From contig OX375875.1 in NCBI GenBank assembly GCA_947359465.1, positions 19,264,958 to 19,328,957 on the forward strand: a stretch of 64,000 bases of DNA, given 5' to 3'. This stretch comes from Metellina segmentata. Taxonomy: Eukaryota; Arthropoda; Arachnida; Araneae; Tetragnathidae. A program made the translations under genes and the position numbers. Under the pieces are notes generated by a model. It saw only the letters and a program-made list of their open reading frames with translations, ran no database searches and was not told the origin of the DNA. Position 1 is the stretch's first letter. Every line of letters starts with the position of its first letter. Below are positions 1 to 10,778 of this stretch, piece by piece.

Positions 1-162
1 CCACACCAACCCAACGTGAGGACTTTCGACCTCTACAGATTTAAGATGCGCCAGCCGCCTCTACACCATACGCTTACAAACATCCATGCTCGGACCCGGA
101 TTCGAACCAGGAACCTTCCGATTCAGAGGCTAACTCCTTAACTACTATGCCGGTTGGTTGGC
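1..162 (-). repeat. SINE-A copy, cut by the window start
   Basis: Minus-strand copy of the dominant tRNA-headed SINE. The head (B box near 107-117, complement of GGTTCGAATCC) and the upstream half of the body are present; the tail lies outside the window. The copy ends at the usual head terminus, GCCGACCAACC in sense orientation, with some substitutions. Confidence 0.85.
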
Positions 163-2411
163 GAGAACTTTGAAGTATTTCATATTAATCAGAAGGAAAA
201 AAAACTGATTTTTAAACAATTTTTATAAGATTTGTAGTGAAGAGGTTACATATATATATATATATATAGGGTAGAACTTGACCCATTTTTTTTTACTTCA
301 ACTATGTGCGATTAATTGTCATTTGAAAATTTTTCTTTATCTGCAATATTTAAAATTCTGTGTTAATAAAGAGATTATTTCTACAAATATATTCTTTATT
401 TTTATAAAAACAACTAAAATGCACTTTTTCAAAGTCAGAATTATAGGCTAATAAATTATTTTGTATAGCTACTGAATAAGTTAAATTAAAGAAAATTAGC
501 TTTGAGTTATTTTACCAACATTATTCATTGAAATAATGGATTTGATACTTTATTTCATGTAAATAGTAAAGAAATTTTGTGATAAGCCACATGATTTAGA
601 CTTTTTACAATACTTTAATTGTTGAGGGCATGCCTGAAATCATTTTATTGCAAATAAAATATTATTACATTTGCATAATAAAATAAAATTAATAAATTCA
701 TATTTTAATTATTTGTGCTGCCTTCTTTCATAATACAAACGTCTTTCATATGTTGGTGTTCCAACTAACAGCCAATCAAACCGAAATTATCTAGTCTAAC
801 TTATAATAGGATGAAATAAATCAGAAGTTACTTAATATTCATAATAAATGCTAGTAACTATAGGACTGAAGTAATGTTAAGTTATTAAACTGGTTTTTAA
901 TCAATTTTGCAGAAGAAAAAACGGTATTTAAAAATGATCTTCAGTTTATTGAAAATTTTAAGTTTAATATAAAATTTCCTCTTATAATAATCTGATAGGA
1001 CCATTGTCACTAAAGCCACGAGCAAAATAAATTTTAACTCAAATCTATCTCTAAATCCACACAACTATTAACAATTTTTTCAACACAGAAGTTACAATGG
1101 AATTGTACAATTAAAGTTTTCTGATTTGTTTAAAATTTATTTTTTAAATGGAAAGAAATTTGATAAAGGCAATTATATCCATCAATGTTTGACATTTAAA
1201 AAAGGTTCAGTCCATTTTATTGTTTTAAATTTATCAAATTTGGTAATACTAATGGCTAGGGAGGGGCTTGAGCACCCCTCTATGGGTGCCCATGACAAGG
1301 ATTTGATGAAAAAAGCATCTGGAAATAAACTCAATGCTTTTAAGAAGCATAATTGTATTACTGAACCCTAAGTTTTAAAAAAAATGGTTATTATAACTTA
1401 CTGCATTTCATACTTTTTAAAAATTCCGATTTAATGTATTAAATCATCTATGCATCAATAAGTACATTTTATTTAAATGTCTTGTATTTACTAGAGTTGC
1501 TTAAGCATAGTCAGATTGGATTCTTTTCCTTGGTGAATTCTAAATAAATCATGGCCATGCACAATTAAATCGTTTAAAATTGCAAAACGTGTTGGATATT
1601 TGTAGGTTACAAAAAGCAAAGGACATTTCATACAACCAAAATAATGTGTTCCTAAATTACATGGTATTCATTAATATTACAAGTCATTGACATTTTATAT
1701 TAATCACCTATAAAAAAATTTTATTTAAAAAAATACACTAAAATACTCAAGTTTTGTTTTCAAGTTAAAGTTCAGGTAAAACTTGAGCGAGAACAAGCGC
1801 CGAAAATTAACTCAAACTTTGTTTCAAATAAGAGTTCAGGGAAAAAGTTGAAAACATTCGATATAAGTAAAACGAAATGAAACATTTCTCAATTTAAACA
1901 TCTAAAACCCTGTATTTCTATATGCTTAGGTATTAAAACAAGCTAGATTCATCAGAGTAAAAACAAATTGGTGTTTCAATTCTCGAAATTATCACGAGAG
2001 CGTTCAGAAAAATTTTGCAAATATATCAGTCTTTTTAAAAAGTTTCAAGATAATCTACAATGCTTGTTACCAAAACGGAAAGGAAAATAAGATAGAACGA
2101 TCATGAAGCTATTGTATTCTTTACATGTGAATAAAGATGTTATTTTACACAGAAAACCATTTCCACAAAAAGAACTATTTTAAAGAAAACAGCCAATTTA
2201 ACATTTATGATCGTTCTCTCATTATCGACTAGTCATGCCAGGTGCTTCACCAGTTCCAAGTTTTTAATATTGCTGATCGTTTCCTCCATACGCTTGTGGC
2301 TTCGTGTGAGGCAAATCTGTGCTTAGCCCCACGTCCGATGACATTATCCCCATTGGAAGTGGTTATCAATGGCGGTCGAGCCTAGCAGGGGCGCTCGAAG
2401 GAAGGAAACAC
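163..2411. other. AT-rich stretch, no gene recognised
   Basis: Contains a short (TA)n run at about 250-268 and otherwise unstructured AT-rich sequence on both strands. The only notable reading frame (1126-1371, plus) has no family resemblance that I recognise and low-complexity flanks. I see no splice-bounded exon, RNA gene or transposon end. Confidence 0.5.
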
Positions 2412-2623
2412 ATGAAATCCAAAGTGCCCCTCAAAGTCCCAATTTTAAAACCTAACGTTTGTTTTTCTGCAATAATTGGACATGGAAACACGTTCTACAG
2501 GGTATGTGTACGAGTTAAAGCAGAGAAATGTCACGGTCCTATTTTAGCTGTCGCGGTAGGAAAACACGTTCCACAGAGTTTGTGTATTTGAGTTAACACA
2601 AGGAAACCGGGTAATTCAGCTAT
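2412..2623 (+). mobile_element. Non-autonomous Helitron remnant, 5'-truncated
   Basis: Shares blocks with the copies at 10140, 21833 and 22484, including a segment around GGACATGGAAACACG and a GAGTTAACACA motif. It ends in a decayed hairpin, ACCGGGTAATTCAGCTAT, where the better copies end in ...CAGCTAGT (CTAG followed by T, the Helitron 3' signature). The downstream flank TCGGTACATAAAA is shared with the copy ending at 10449, so this Helitron was inserted before the local duplication of the neighbouring exons. Confidence 0.55.
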
Positions 2624-2801
2624 TCGGTACATAAAAAAAGAGACAAATGCAGAAGTTAATCGGGTTTATTGAACAATAAGCTTCTAAACACAGTTTTGAT
2701 AAAAGTTAAAATTTAAGAAATATATAAGCCGAAGCGTGCGATTGGTTATTGCTTTAAACGTTTCGGTTTTCAACTCTTCCACCAGATTCAAACAGCTTCA
2801 G

Positions 2802-2925
2802 ATCAAGCACTCAGAAACCGAACCCAGGCGAAACTTGCTTCTTTCAAAACACTTCAGGAGATTCGCAGGTAAAGAGGTTTGTAATCAACGGCGCTTGCGG
2901 TAAACCAACAACGTTCGATTGTCGT
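2802..2925 (-). pseudogene. Last exon of duplicated gene unit 1 (broken)
   Basis: Paralogous to the terminal exon of unit 2 (10622-10745). It begins after a CAG acceptor. The basic stretch corresponding to HKRRRLRTSL in unit 2 reads YRKRR followed by an in-frame TGA, and about 20 bases are missing relative to unit 2. I call it the decayed C-terminal exon of an unrecognised membrane-protein-like gene. Confidence 0.4.
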
Positions 2926-2957
2926 CTGTATGGCCTCGGGCTCATTTGTTTTCCTAC

Positions 2958-3334
2958 CTCATTGCTCAGACACCAATTCAAAATACTTAAAGACAGTTAG
3001 TGGCACGCAGACAACCCTTGTAGAATCCATATCGCAGCATGTTGTATATTTGGATATTCGATCGCATGACCCCGTACCTCACACTCCAGTAGACGATCAT
3101 GAGATTGTAGAAAAACAGGCGTAACAGTCTGTAGGCAAATATAGGCGGGAATAGGACCTTGAACCGCCAAACGTTTAAGAGCGCCAACCGAACGAGGTTG
3201 TACTGTCTCTCCGCATGGCACCACAGTAATTTCTTGTAATTGCGAGCGGCTTTCAGGTCATCTTCGACAAAGTCACGTTCAAATAGCCATTTCCTGAACC
3301 TCCGGTCCTTGGGACTCTGCTGCAGCATACTGGC
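2958..3334 (-). pseudogene. Exon A of duplicated gene unit 1 (membrane-protein-like, stop near end)
   Basis: Minus-strand exon of 377 nt, the same length as its paralogue at 10779-11155. A TTTGTAG acceptor precedes it. The frame reads through LQQSPKDRRFRKWLFERD, a charged linker, then the hydrophobic stretch LLRLFFYNLMIVYW followed by VRYGVMRSN. A TAA stop lies 12 codons before the expected donor, and the donor itself is GTAGGA instead of the GTAAGG in unit 2. Together with lesions in the other unit 1 exons, this suggests a pseudogene. The family is not recognised: I see no diagnostic chemoreceptor motif, although a short hydrophobic multi-exon product in a local array would suit such a family. 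Confidence 0.5.
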
Positions 3335-3404
3335 CTACAAAGAAATCAGTTTTTGAAAGTAGAAAATTCAAGTCAGCCGGGACGCACTATCCCGGTTGGA
3401 ATGT

Positions 3405-3700
3405 GGTAATTTTTAATTAACGTGGTACTAGAGCAACACAACGGTTTATTGACGACGGTGCGGGATAAATTCCCTGATGGAAAGATCCGAGGACAACGTC
3501 ATTTTGAACTACGGTCAGATGACGAGGTCAACACCCGAGCTGGAACCCCACTCTCCAAACTTCCTCACCAACCCAACGACTTTCGGCCACGACAGATTTA
3601 AAGTGCACCAGCCACCTCTACACCATACGCTTGCAAACATCCATGCACTGACCCGGATTATAACCAGGAACCTTTCGATATGGAGGCTAACATCTTAGCA
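3405..3700 (-). repeat. SINE-A copy in the intron between exons B1 and A1
   Basis: Tail (GGTAATTTTTAATTAACG) through body to a decayed head. A SINE tail sits at the corresponding place in unit 2 (from 11226), preceded by the shared CCCGGTTGGAAT, so the insertion predates the unit 1/unit 2 duplication. Confidence 0.85.
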
Positions 3701-3759
3701 AGCGGAGGGATCCAACCACTAACGTGTATGAGGGGGGGGGGTGCATTTTAAATACGCTA

Positions 3760-4296
3760 TGGCCTCAAATGTTCTCACACTGGCGTGGTGTGGACGTTTG
3801 GAGAGTGGTCTGCCAGCTCAGATGTTACTTCGTCATCTGACCGTTGTTCAAAATTTAGAGACATTGTCCACGGATCTCTCACTACGAATTTGATCCTATA
3901 TCGTCATGCCGACCAACCGGTATAGTGGTTAAGGTGTTAGCATCTAGATCGGAAGGTTCCTGGTTCGAATCCGGGTCCGGGCATGGATGTTTGTAAACGT
4001 ATGGTGTAGAGGCGGCTGGTGCACCTTAAATCTGTCGTGGTCGAAAGTCCTCACGTTGGGTTGGCGTGGAAGTTTGGAAGAGTGGAGTGCCAGCTCAGGT
4101 GTTGCTTCGTCATCTGACCGTGGTTCAAAATTACGAGGTGTTGTCCTCGGATCTTTCCCTTAAGGGACTGATCCCGGACCGTCGTCAATAGCCCGTTGTG
4201 TTGCTCTAGTACGACGTTAACTAAAAAATTACCAAATTACCTATATCGTCATCAATAGACCGTTGTGTTTCTCCAGTGTGACGTTAATTAAAAATA
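3760..4296 (+). repeat. Older SINE copy (body and tail) split by a younger SINE
   Basis: Plus-strand body from GGCCTCAAATGTTCTCAC to 3894, resuming at 4253 with CAATAGACCGTTGTGTTTCTCC and ending in ACGTTAATTAAAAA. The break is the insertion at 3908-4239. Confidence 0.8.
3908..4239 (+). repeat. Full-length SINE-A with 13 bp TSD
   Basis: 332 bp. The head begins GCCGACCAACCGG, with A box TATAGTGGTTAAGG and B box GGTTCGAATCC. The body and a tail with repeated ATTACC follow. TSD CCTATATCGTCAT at 3895-3907 and 4240-4252, inside an older SINE. The head is tRNA-like but is not called as a tRNA gene because it always continues into the body. Confidence 0.95.
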
Positions 4297-5073
4297 CAGG
4301 GTGTCTTAAAAGTTCCCGTACCGTAACTTTAAAAAAATTATTGCCCGTGGTTTTTTTTAATTAATGAATTTTATAGTCTGTTTATTGTTTATCGGCTCTT
4401 AATATTTATTGTTTGATTTTCTTCGCACTCATTTTGTTCTTCATTGCAAGATGAATTTATCACGCATTCAAAGAATTGCTCTGTTCGAGTCTTATTTTGA
4501 ATATAAATCGTATGAAAGATATAAGAATTTTGGTGACATAAATATCCAAATGATGCAATACCGAGTAAAGATATATCAACTTATTTAATAATTTGCTGCA
4601 TTATTAGAAGTGAATGAACGAGACTCTTGTTCCAACAAGACGTTGCAACCTGCCATACAAGTTATGAAACCATGAACAGGCTTTTTGGCTAACGACACAT
4701 CTCAAGAAACCTTTGGCCACCTCGTTCCCTGATCTGAGCATCCCTGACTTTTTTCTGTGGTAATATATAAAGAACAAAGTTAATGAAGATAATCACCAAA
4801 CAATAGGTGATCTGAAAATTGCCATTACTCAAAGGATACAAGTCACATCCAGCATCTTGAAACGCGTATCTAAAAATATGTGAAAACGACTTCAGCCTTT
4901 CCTCCAAGAAAAGGGCGGAAATTTTGAACATTTAATATAAATGTAAGTTCACATTTTTTTCCTACGTTAGGTTAAAAGTGCTTAATACCATTGGAATAAA
5001 AACAATTGTTTTAAAGTTTGTTTTTGTATAGTAAATTCACGAATCGTCAGCAAGGGAATTTTAGGACACCCTG
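4297..5073 (+). mobile_element. Mariner-type element with degenerate, internally deleted transposase
   Basis: Terminal inverted repeats CAGGGTGTCTTAAAAGTTCC and the complement of GGGAATTTTAGGACACCCTG, with TA on both sides (4295-4296, 5074-5075). Inside, plus strand, an N-terminal scrap after ATG 4451 reads NLSRIQRIALFESYFEY. A C-terminal part from about 4635 contains FQQDVATCHTSYETMNRLFG with the first DDE aspartate, a PPRSL-like segment, an FFCGNI segment, and then ITQRIQ; the last part is frameshifted. The layout fits the mariner-like group that carries a DUF4817-type N-terminus. The middle of the transposase is missing and stops are frequent, so it is inactive. Confidence 0.8.
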
Positions 5074-5098
5074 TACTCATCAAGTTGTCATCCAGGCA

Positions 5099-5397
5099 GG
5101 TATTTAATCAATGTTACACTGGAATAACACAACGGTCCTGAATCAATCCCGTATGGCAAAGATCCAAATACACGTCGTAATTTTGAACAACGGTCAGATT
5201 ACGAGGCAACATCCGAGCTGGCACACTACTCTCCATACTTCCACACCAATCCAACGACTTTCGGCCATGACATATTTAAGGTGTACCAGCCGCCTCTACA
5301 CCATACACTTGCAAACATTCCTGCACTGGCCCAGACTCCAACCAGGAACCTACCGATCTAGAGACTAACACCTTAACCACTATACCGGTTGGTCGGC
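5099..5397 (-). repeat. SINE-A copy
   Basis: Tail fragment TATTTAATCAATGTTACACTGG, body, and head ending CCGGTTGGTCGGC. Moderately diverged; no clear TSD. Confidence 0.85.
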
Positions 5398-5579
5398 TCG
5401 GTCTTCTGGAGCAGACAGTTTTTACATGCTGATACGATATCATAGCGAATTAAACTTGCAACTACATTTTAACACAGACTAAACTTGGAAGTGCCACATT
5501 CTCGACTAAGTATTGAGCGTAAGTAATATGAAATTAGGTTATAAGGGAAGCTAAATGGATTTTCATAAACATTTCTTAC

Positions 5580-5895
5580 TTCGACATCGTAGGCTGCTTC
5601 ACCCAAATAAAACAGGGGGATGTAAAGCGCACCGTAAATGAGACTTAGGATCGCTTCAGTACCATACTGCGCCAACTTTGCAATATAGTAGGTCAGTTGA
5701 ATCTGATCGATCATCTCGAAACATCTCGTAATGATTTCTTGATACATCCTGGTCAGACTACTACAACAGAAAGAAGCTTTCGAAGTGCTCGAGTAGAATT
5801 GAAAGGTCCTCGAAGATTTTCCAAGTAATGTCACGAATACTTGTGAATTCCAAAGCTGCCAACGTCGCCAAAATGAGAGAAATATAGGGTGCCAA
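5580..5895 (-). pseudogene. Exon B of duplicated gene unit 1 (frameshifted)
   Basis: Minus strand, bounded by acceptor CTTTCAG (intron end at 5896) and donor GTAAGA at 5579. The first half reads LAPYISLILATLAALEF..., up to EDLSILLEHFESFF. The second half, in another frame, reads QIQLTYYIAKLAQYGTEAIL and then SLIYGALYIPLFYLGEA. The join passes through TAG codons, so at least one frameshift is needed. Two hydrophobic segments suggest membrane helices. It is clearly paralogous to 14166-14471. Function is not recognised; with exon A downstream it forms a gene running from 5.9 to 2.8 kb. Confidence 0.5.
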
Positions 5896-5923
5896 CTGAA
5901 AGTTAATTTCCAAAATTGTTATG

Positions 5924-6153
5924 TCGTCATCTGACCGTGGTTCAAAATTACGAGGTGTTGTCCTCGGATCTTTCCTTTCGTCATCTGACCGTGGTTCAAA
6001 ATTACGTGGTGGTGTCCTCGGATCTTTCCTTTCATCATATCTGACCGTGGTTCAAAATTACGAGGTGTTGTCCTAGGATCTTTTCCTTAAGGGATTGATC
6101 CCGGACCGTCGTCAATAGCCCGTTGTGTTGCATTAATTAAAAATTACCCATTA
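5924..6153 (+). repeat. Short-form SINE with internal triplication, 14 bp TSD
   Basis: Starts TCGTCATCTGACC with no head or 5' body. A unit of about 55 bp, from CGTCATCTGACC to GGATCTTTCC, occurs three times in tandem before the normal 3' part and tail. Flanks CCAAAATTGTTATG (5910-5923) and CCAAAATTATTATG (6154-6167) form a TSD with one mismatch, so it inserted as this short unit and is not a decayed long copy. Confidence 0.85.
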
Positions 6154-6184
6154 CCAAAATTATTATGATTGAATGTATTTTATT

Positions 6185-6450
6185 TAACTTAGTACTGGAT
6201 CAACACAACGGGCTAATGGTGATGATCCGGGATCAATCCCCAAAGGGAAAGATTCGAGGTCAACACCACGTCATTTTGAATCACGGTCAGATGATGATGC
6301 AACACCTGAAATGCCACACCACTCTACAAACTTCCACACCAACTCAACGTAAGGACTTTCAGGCACGACATATTTAAGGTGCACGAGCCGCCTCTACACC
6401 ATACGCTTATAAACATCCATGCACTAACCTGGATTTGAACCAGGAACCCA
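6185..6450 (-). repeat. SINE-A copy, head truncated
   Basis: Tail-proximal part, body and half of the head, up to the complement of the B box (GATTTGAACCAGGAACC). A separate SINE scrap of about 25 bp follows at 6451-6480 and stops at TGACGA, the short-form boundary. Confidence 0.75.
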
Positions 6451-6481
6451 CGTAATTTTGAACCACGGTCAAATGACGAAC

Positions 6482-6830
6482 CCATTTGGAAGAGCAACGG
6501 ATTTAGCAACCGGAGGATTACGTGTTCGAAACTTCGTCCAACCAAAGATCGCCGAGTACACAGTGGCTGGCACAAGTTAAATCTGTCGTGACCTCTCATT
6601 GGGGTGTTCGTCATCTGACCGTGGTTCAAAATTACGAGGTATTGTCCTCGGATCTTTCCCTCGAGGGACTGATACCGGACCGTCGTCAATAGCCCGTTGT
6701 GTTGCTCTAGTACGACGTTAACTAAAATTACCATTACCTCATTGGGGTGTTGTGGAAGTTTGGAGTGTTGGAGCGTGGGGTGCCTCCTCAGGTATTATTC
6801 TCGTCATCAGAACGTGGGTTCATAATTATG
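6482..6830 (+). repeat. SINE-B copy interrupted by a short-form SINE
   Basis: The head is the second tRNA-like type: GGAAGAGCAACGGATTTAGC, then GTGTTCGAAAC as B box. The shared body follows (CTGGCACAAGTTAAATCTGT). It is split at 6608/6752 by a 130 bp insertion. Confidence 0.75.
6609..6738 (+). repeat. Short-form SINE, 130 bp, 13 bp TSD
   Basis: Starts exactly at CGTCATCTGACC and ends in ATTACC. TSD TCATTGGGGTGTT at 6596-6608 and 6739-6751, inside the body of a SINE-B. Confidence 0.95.
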
Positions 6831-6942
6831 AAAATTAAAAAAAAAAACCTTCTTTTAAATCTTTCCCCAGAGATCATACTTCCTCTTATCGCATTCAGTA
6901 CCACCCGATTCAACTGGGTAAAGTGTTCTTTTTCCACTTCTC

Positions 6943-7095
6943 CGCTAATGGTAATGGTAATTTTAATTTTAGTTAACGTCCTACTAGAGCAACACAATGG
7001 GCTATTGACGACGGTCCGGGATCAATCCCTTAAGGAAAAGATCCGAGGACAACACCTCGTAATTTTGAACCACGGTTAGATGACGAAGCAACACC
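6943..7095 (-). repeat. 5'-truncated SINE with 11 bp TSD
   Basis: Tail TAATGGTAATGG and the 3' half of the body. Flanks TTCCACTTCTC at 6932-6942 and 7096-7106. Confidence 0.8.
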
Positions 7096-7117
7096 TTCCA
7101 CTTCTCAGAGAGCTGCG

Positions 7118-7240
7118 GTTGGTCATCTGACCGTGGTTGAATATTACGTGGTTTCCTTTGATCTCTTGGGGGATTGATCCCGGACCGTCGTCAGTAGCCC
7201 GTTGTGTTTATCTAGTACGACGTTAATTCATATACCTACC
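7118..7240 (+). repeat. Short-form SINE copy
   Basis: Starts at GGTCATCTGACCGTGG and runs through the 3' body to a decayed tail; no clear TSD. The start is within a base or two of the 5924 and 6609 copies. Confidence 0.7.
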
Positions 7241-7244
7241 TTCC

Positions 7245-7530
7245 AAAGGGCCACGGTAGCCCGGTTGGAATTGTAACGGATTAGCAACAGGAGGCTTGCG
7301 AGTTCGAATACATCCCAAGACCGTCGTGTACAACGGGAGCTGGTGCACGTTGGAGCCTTAAATATCCTCGCTTGTCGTAGTGTGTCAGTTTAGAGAGTGG
7401 ATGTGCCAGTTCAGGTGGGTACTCTTCATCTGACCGCGGTTCGTGCTGTTCGGTGGATCTTTCCCTTCGGAATTGATCCCGGACCGTAGCTAATTAATCG
7501 TAGTGTTTCTCCAGTGTGACGATAATTATT
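7245..7530 (+). repeat. SINE-B copy, nearly full length
   Basis: Head GCCACGGTAGCCCGGTTGGA (A-box region) and GCGAGTTCGAATAC (B box), then GCTGGTGCACGTT and the same body and tail as SINE-A copies. The body is diverged. Confidence 0.75.
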
Positions 7531-7573
7531 TTCCTACCTACCATTTGTTTCACTATGAATGTTATAAAGATAG

Positions 7574-7795
7574 GTTAATTGACGTCGTAGTGGGGCGTGG
7601 CTGTGGGCTATTGGTAACGGTCCGGGAAGATTCCGAAGAGAAAGAACCATGGTAACAGTCCGGGGTCAATCCTGTCGATGTCGTGGTTAACAGCTTATCT
7701 GGCACACCACTCGAAATTTCCACTCCGCACCAACGTGGACTTGTGAAGCCATGGCAGATTTAAGGTACACCAGCCGCAATGTACACGTCTTTTTT
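7574..7795 (-). repeat. Degenerate SINE copy
   Basis: Recognisable blocks are GACGTCGTAGTGGGGC, GGTCCGGG, CAGATTTAAGGTACACCAGC and TGTACACG. The last belongs to the SINE-B head junction. Confidence 0.55.
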
Positions 7796-10139
7796 GGACC
7801 TATTTTAAAATTCGCTACTCTCCTGTTGTTAATTCGTTGCTATTTCATTCGGGTTAATCATGAATATTAAAAATTCTGTCTTGAAATCCTAATGAGCATG
7901 ACTATTCAGTATTCATACTCTTTTATCTAACGACTTTTAATTAATACTTGGAACAAATCTACCTCAAGTGGCATTCAAAATACTTCTAAAAATTGGCATA
8001 ATCAGAAAAATCATCATAATCAGATTATTTAAATCCCTTTCATAATAATTTAGCATAAGTTTGTACAATTCCTCATATCTACTCAAAAATGGAATTTTAG
8101 CAGGAATTCAATAATTGAAATAGAAAAATACTTCATCAACAATACTTCTCAATCAGCTTAGAGTGATATATAATTCGTATCAACATTTCCAAAGTACCCA
8201 GTCTACTTGCAAGCAAGCATCGCATTAGTCACTATACCTTTTAACAACTGCAAGTGTCATAAGTAATGAGGTAGATACGCCCTGGTATAGCCTATGATGT
8301 CTGTATTGGTGTGCGTTTTCCGTAAAATTTTATTAACTATAATCCTACCATTATATTCTCATATGCACCAAAGTGCGTTTCATATTTGAAAAACAATCTG
8401 CTCGGGCGAATTTCTCAAAGTACTGTTGCATTTGAAATACTACAACTGGCGTGCTATTCCAAAATATTATGCATTAACGAACTTGTCTAATGCTCCCAAA
8501 GTATTGCTGTATTTTAGATATAGCAGTGGCACGCTATTAAAAAGACTTCGGCGAATTTCGTGACGAGCTTCTCAAAAAAACTGCTGTATTTTAAGAATTG
8601 CAACTATACTGTGCTATTAAATAACAACCCTCAAGAGCTTTTCATGATACGATTATCAACAACTAATCAGGGTTATCATACAAAACAGGAAAACTCAAGG
8701 GCTAAGAGAATAAGCATTAAGCATTTAACCCTTCTTTGCATGATTTTTTTTCTTTATTGGTGAAATAAATCAAGGTGATATAATTCATGTTCAAAATTAA
8801 AGGAAAAATAGTTACAAAAAATCTTAGTATATATTTATAGCATAAATTTAGCAAAAAACAATTGATGGTACGTGGTATTTTTTAAATTAAACGCAAACGT
8901 TTTCAGAAATTGTTCTAAAAATAACAGAAACACATGTTACAAACCTTTCTTCCACTCATTGCACTTTTTAAGCAATAGAAACTCAAATATAATAAAACAA
9001 AATTAAAAACGAAATCATACGTTTATTGCAACTACAACGAACAGCGGAATGACAACTTCAAGCTCGTTTTACTGATAGTAACACTTGCTTATTTTTGACA
9101 GCTATGTTTTTTTTTATGCAATGGACATTAAAAAGGTATCCAGACACGATCAACTTAAAGTGAACTTGTTCTTTTATAAAATTTTTGGGCATTCAATGTT
9201 ATGATGGAAATTTCCACCATTATGCAAAGAAGGGTTAATGTGTACTCAAAACATGTTACAGAGAAGAGAATGCATAGTAATAAGTAGTTATAGTTAATAC
9301 AACAGATATACAAGTCGAGTTGTAGCTTGTCTGTTTCACCACAACATTTCAAAGTACTGTTATACGCTCGATACAATTCAAAAGAACATCTGCCCTGACG
9401 TGCTTCTTGACAAAAGTACTGCTGTAATTTTGATTTGATAGATATCACACACTCCATTGTGTAATGTGCGTTCTATGTGTGGTTCAAATATAGAACCAGG
9501 AGAGTTGCAATTTTAATGTCGAGTGCTCACCTTGAGTTGACACTGTTTACCTCAGGTCTTTTGCTCTTGTAGAACGTTGTGGTGTTTTGGGGCACTACAG
9601 TAATAGAAATGAAGTTGGACTAAGTCGAATAGCTGTATAAGATTTTTTTTTATTACACTTATAAGGTTTGAATTTACAACTGGAACTATTTACACGTCTA
9701 TATACATAACTCGCTTAATGAACTAATAATCCTGAAGAAACATTAAGTTTCTCTTCTCATAGTTTGTCTTGTTTGAACTTTGACTTCCCCGTATAACTGT
9801 CTTGAGAGCTACCTCGTTCACCACCTTCCTCTGTGGCTTCTCTCGCTCGAGTCCTATGCCTTCCCTTTCGGGGCATCAACCTCTATCCTGGCTCCCACAT
9901 TATTGAAAGTGGTATCAGTCCATTTGGCGCTAAAAAATAGTTTATTTTCATTAATTATTATTGTATAGTAAAATTTAGCAGGTTTATAGTGTTAAAAACA
10001 GCATCCGAATTGATTAACGTTGGCCAATATTTTAAATTAATTCAAATGCAAATGCTTAAATATCTCGATGTCAGAAAAAATGGACTTATACCACTTTAAA
10101 AAATAACGGCTCATGCAATACATAAAAGGATGTGTCTAT
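7796..10139. other. AT-rich stretch without a recognised gene
   Basis: Around 8405-8640 three diverged units of about 80 bp recur (blocks such as CTCAAAGTACTGTTGCATTT and GCTGTATTTTA), with a similar block near 9350-9440. At 9700-9960 there is a more GC-rich segment with no clear identity. The reading frames here (8560-8763 plus, 9155-9457 minus) look like chance. Confidence 0.4.
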
Positions 10140-10449
10140 TCTCTATTCAAATTTTTACCGTTTGACCCACCCATCCACAGCAAATTTGGTACACTTATCC
10201 TTTAGAACACTGCGGAATACAAAAGCTATTTCTTTCCCGTCTTCAGAGCCATCTGTAGTCATGAAAATTGGCACACAGGTGGTCCTAAAAGTGCCCCTCG
10301 AAGCCCCAATTTTAAAATCTAAACTTTGTTTTCAAGCAATCAATGGACATGGAAAATGAAACACGTTTTACAGAGCTTGTATTTGAGTTTAAGCAGGGAA
10401 ATGTCGTGGTCATATTTGAAACCCGAGCAACGGCGGGAGACTCAACTAT
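10140..10449 (+). mobile_element. Non-autonomous Helitron copy
   Basis: Begins TCTCTATTCAAAT and carries the family blocks CACTGCGGAA and GCCATC...GTAGTCATGAAAATTGG. It ends with the decayed hairpin CCCGAGCAACGGCGGGAGAC then CTCAACTAT (ideal CAGCTAGT). Homologous to 21833-22164. Confidence 0.65.
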
Positions 10450-10621
10450 TCGGTACATAAAACAAGAGACAGATGCAGAAGTTAATCGGGTTTATTGAAC
10501 AATAAGCTTTTAAAAATACAGTTTTCATAAAAGTTAAAATTTTAAAAAAATGGGTCGACGCCTTGCGACCGGTTATTGCTTTAAACGTTCTTGTTTCCAA
10601 CACTTCCAGAGTCGAACAGTT

Positions 10622-10745
10622 TCAGGTGAAAACGTTTCTTTTAAAACACCTCAGGAGATACCCAGATAAAGAGGTGCGTAGTCTTCGGCGCTTGTGGTAA
10701 AACAACCACTGCAACAGATCCCAGAAGACGGCGTTCGATTGTCTT
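10622..10745 (-). CDS. Last exon of duplicated gene unit 2
   Basis: Minus strand. The exon opens after CCCCGCAG and completes an arginine codon begun by exon A (AG plus A). It reads RQSNAVFWDLLQWLFYHKRR, then RLRTSLSGYLLRCFKRNVFT and TGA at 10622-10624. The implied intron (10746-10778) is only 33 nt, unusually short for an arthropod, so either the splice model is wrong or the gene is dead. The unit 1 paralogue keeps the same spacing and also ends in CAG. A basic C-terminus after the last hydrophobic segment would suit a cytoplasmic tail. No family recognised. Confidence 0.35.
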
Positions 10746-10778
10746 CTGCGGGGATTCAAGTTCAATTCTTTTCCTTAC

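Noticed and set aside
1255..1300. GC-richer GGGGCTTGAGCACCCC hairpin
   Set aside because: A short isolated palindrome with no partner, repeat copy or gene context in the window.
3908..3985. Apparent tRNA genes (also at 15572, 17231, 56649)
   Set aside because: A and B boxes are good, but each runs straight into the SINE body and is bounded by TSDs outside the whole element. They are SINE heads.
9494..9970. Possible LTR with primer-binding-like TTTGGCGCTAAA
   Set aside because: No second LTR, no TG...CA ends that I can define and no gag or pol nearby.
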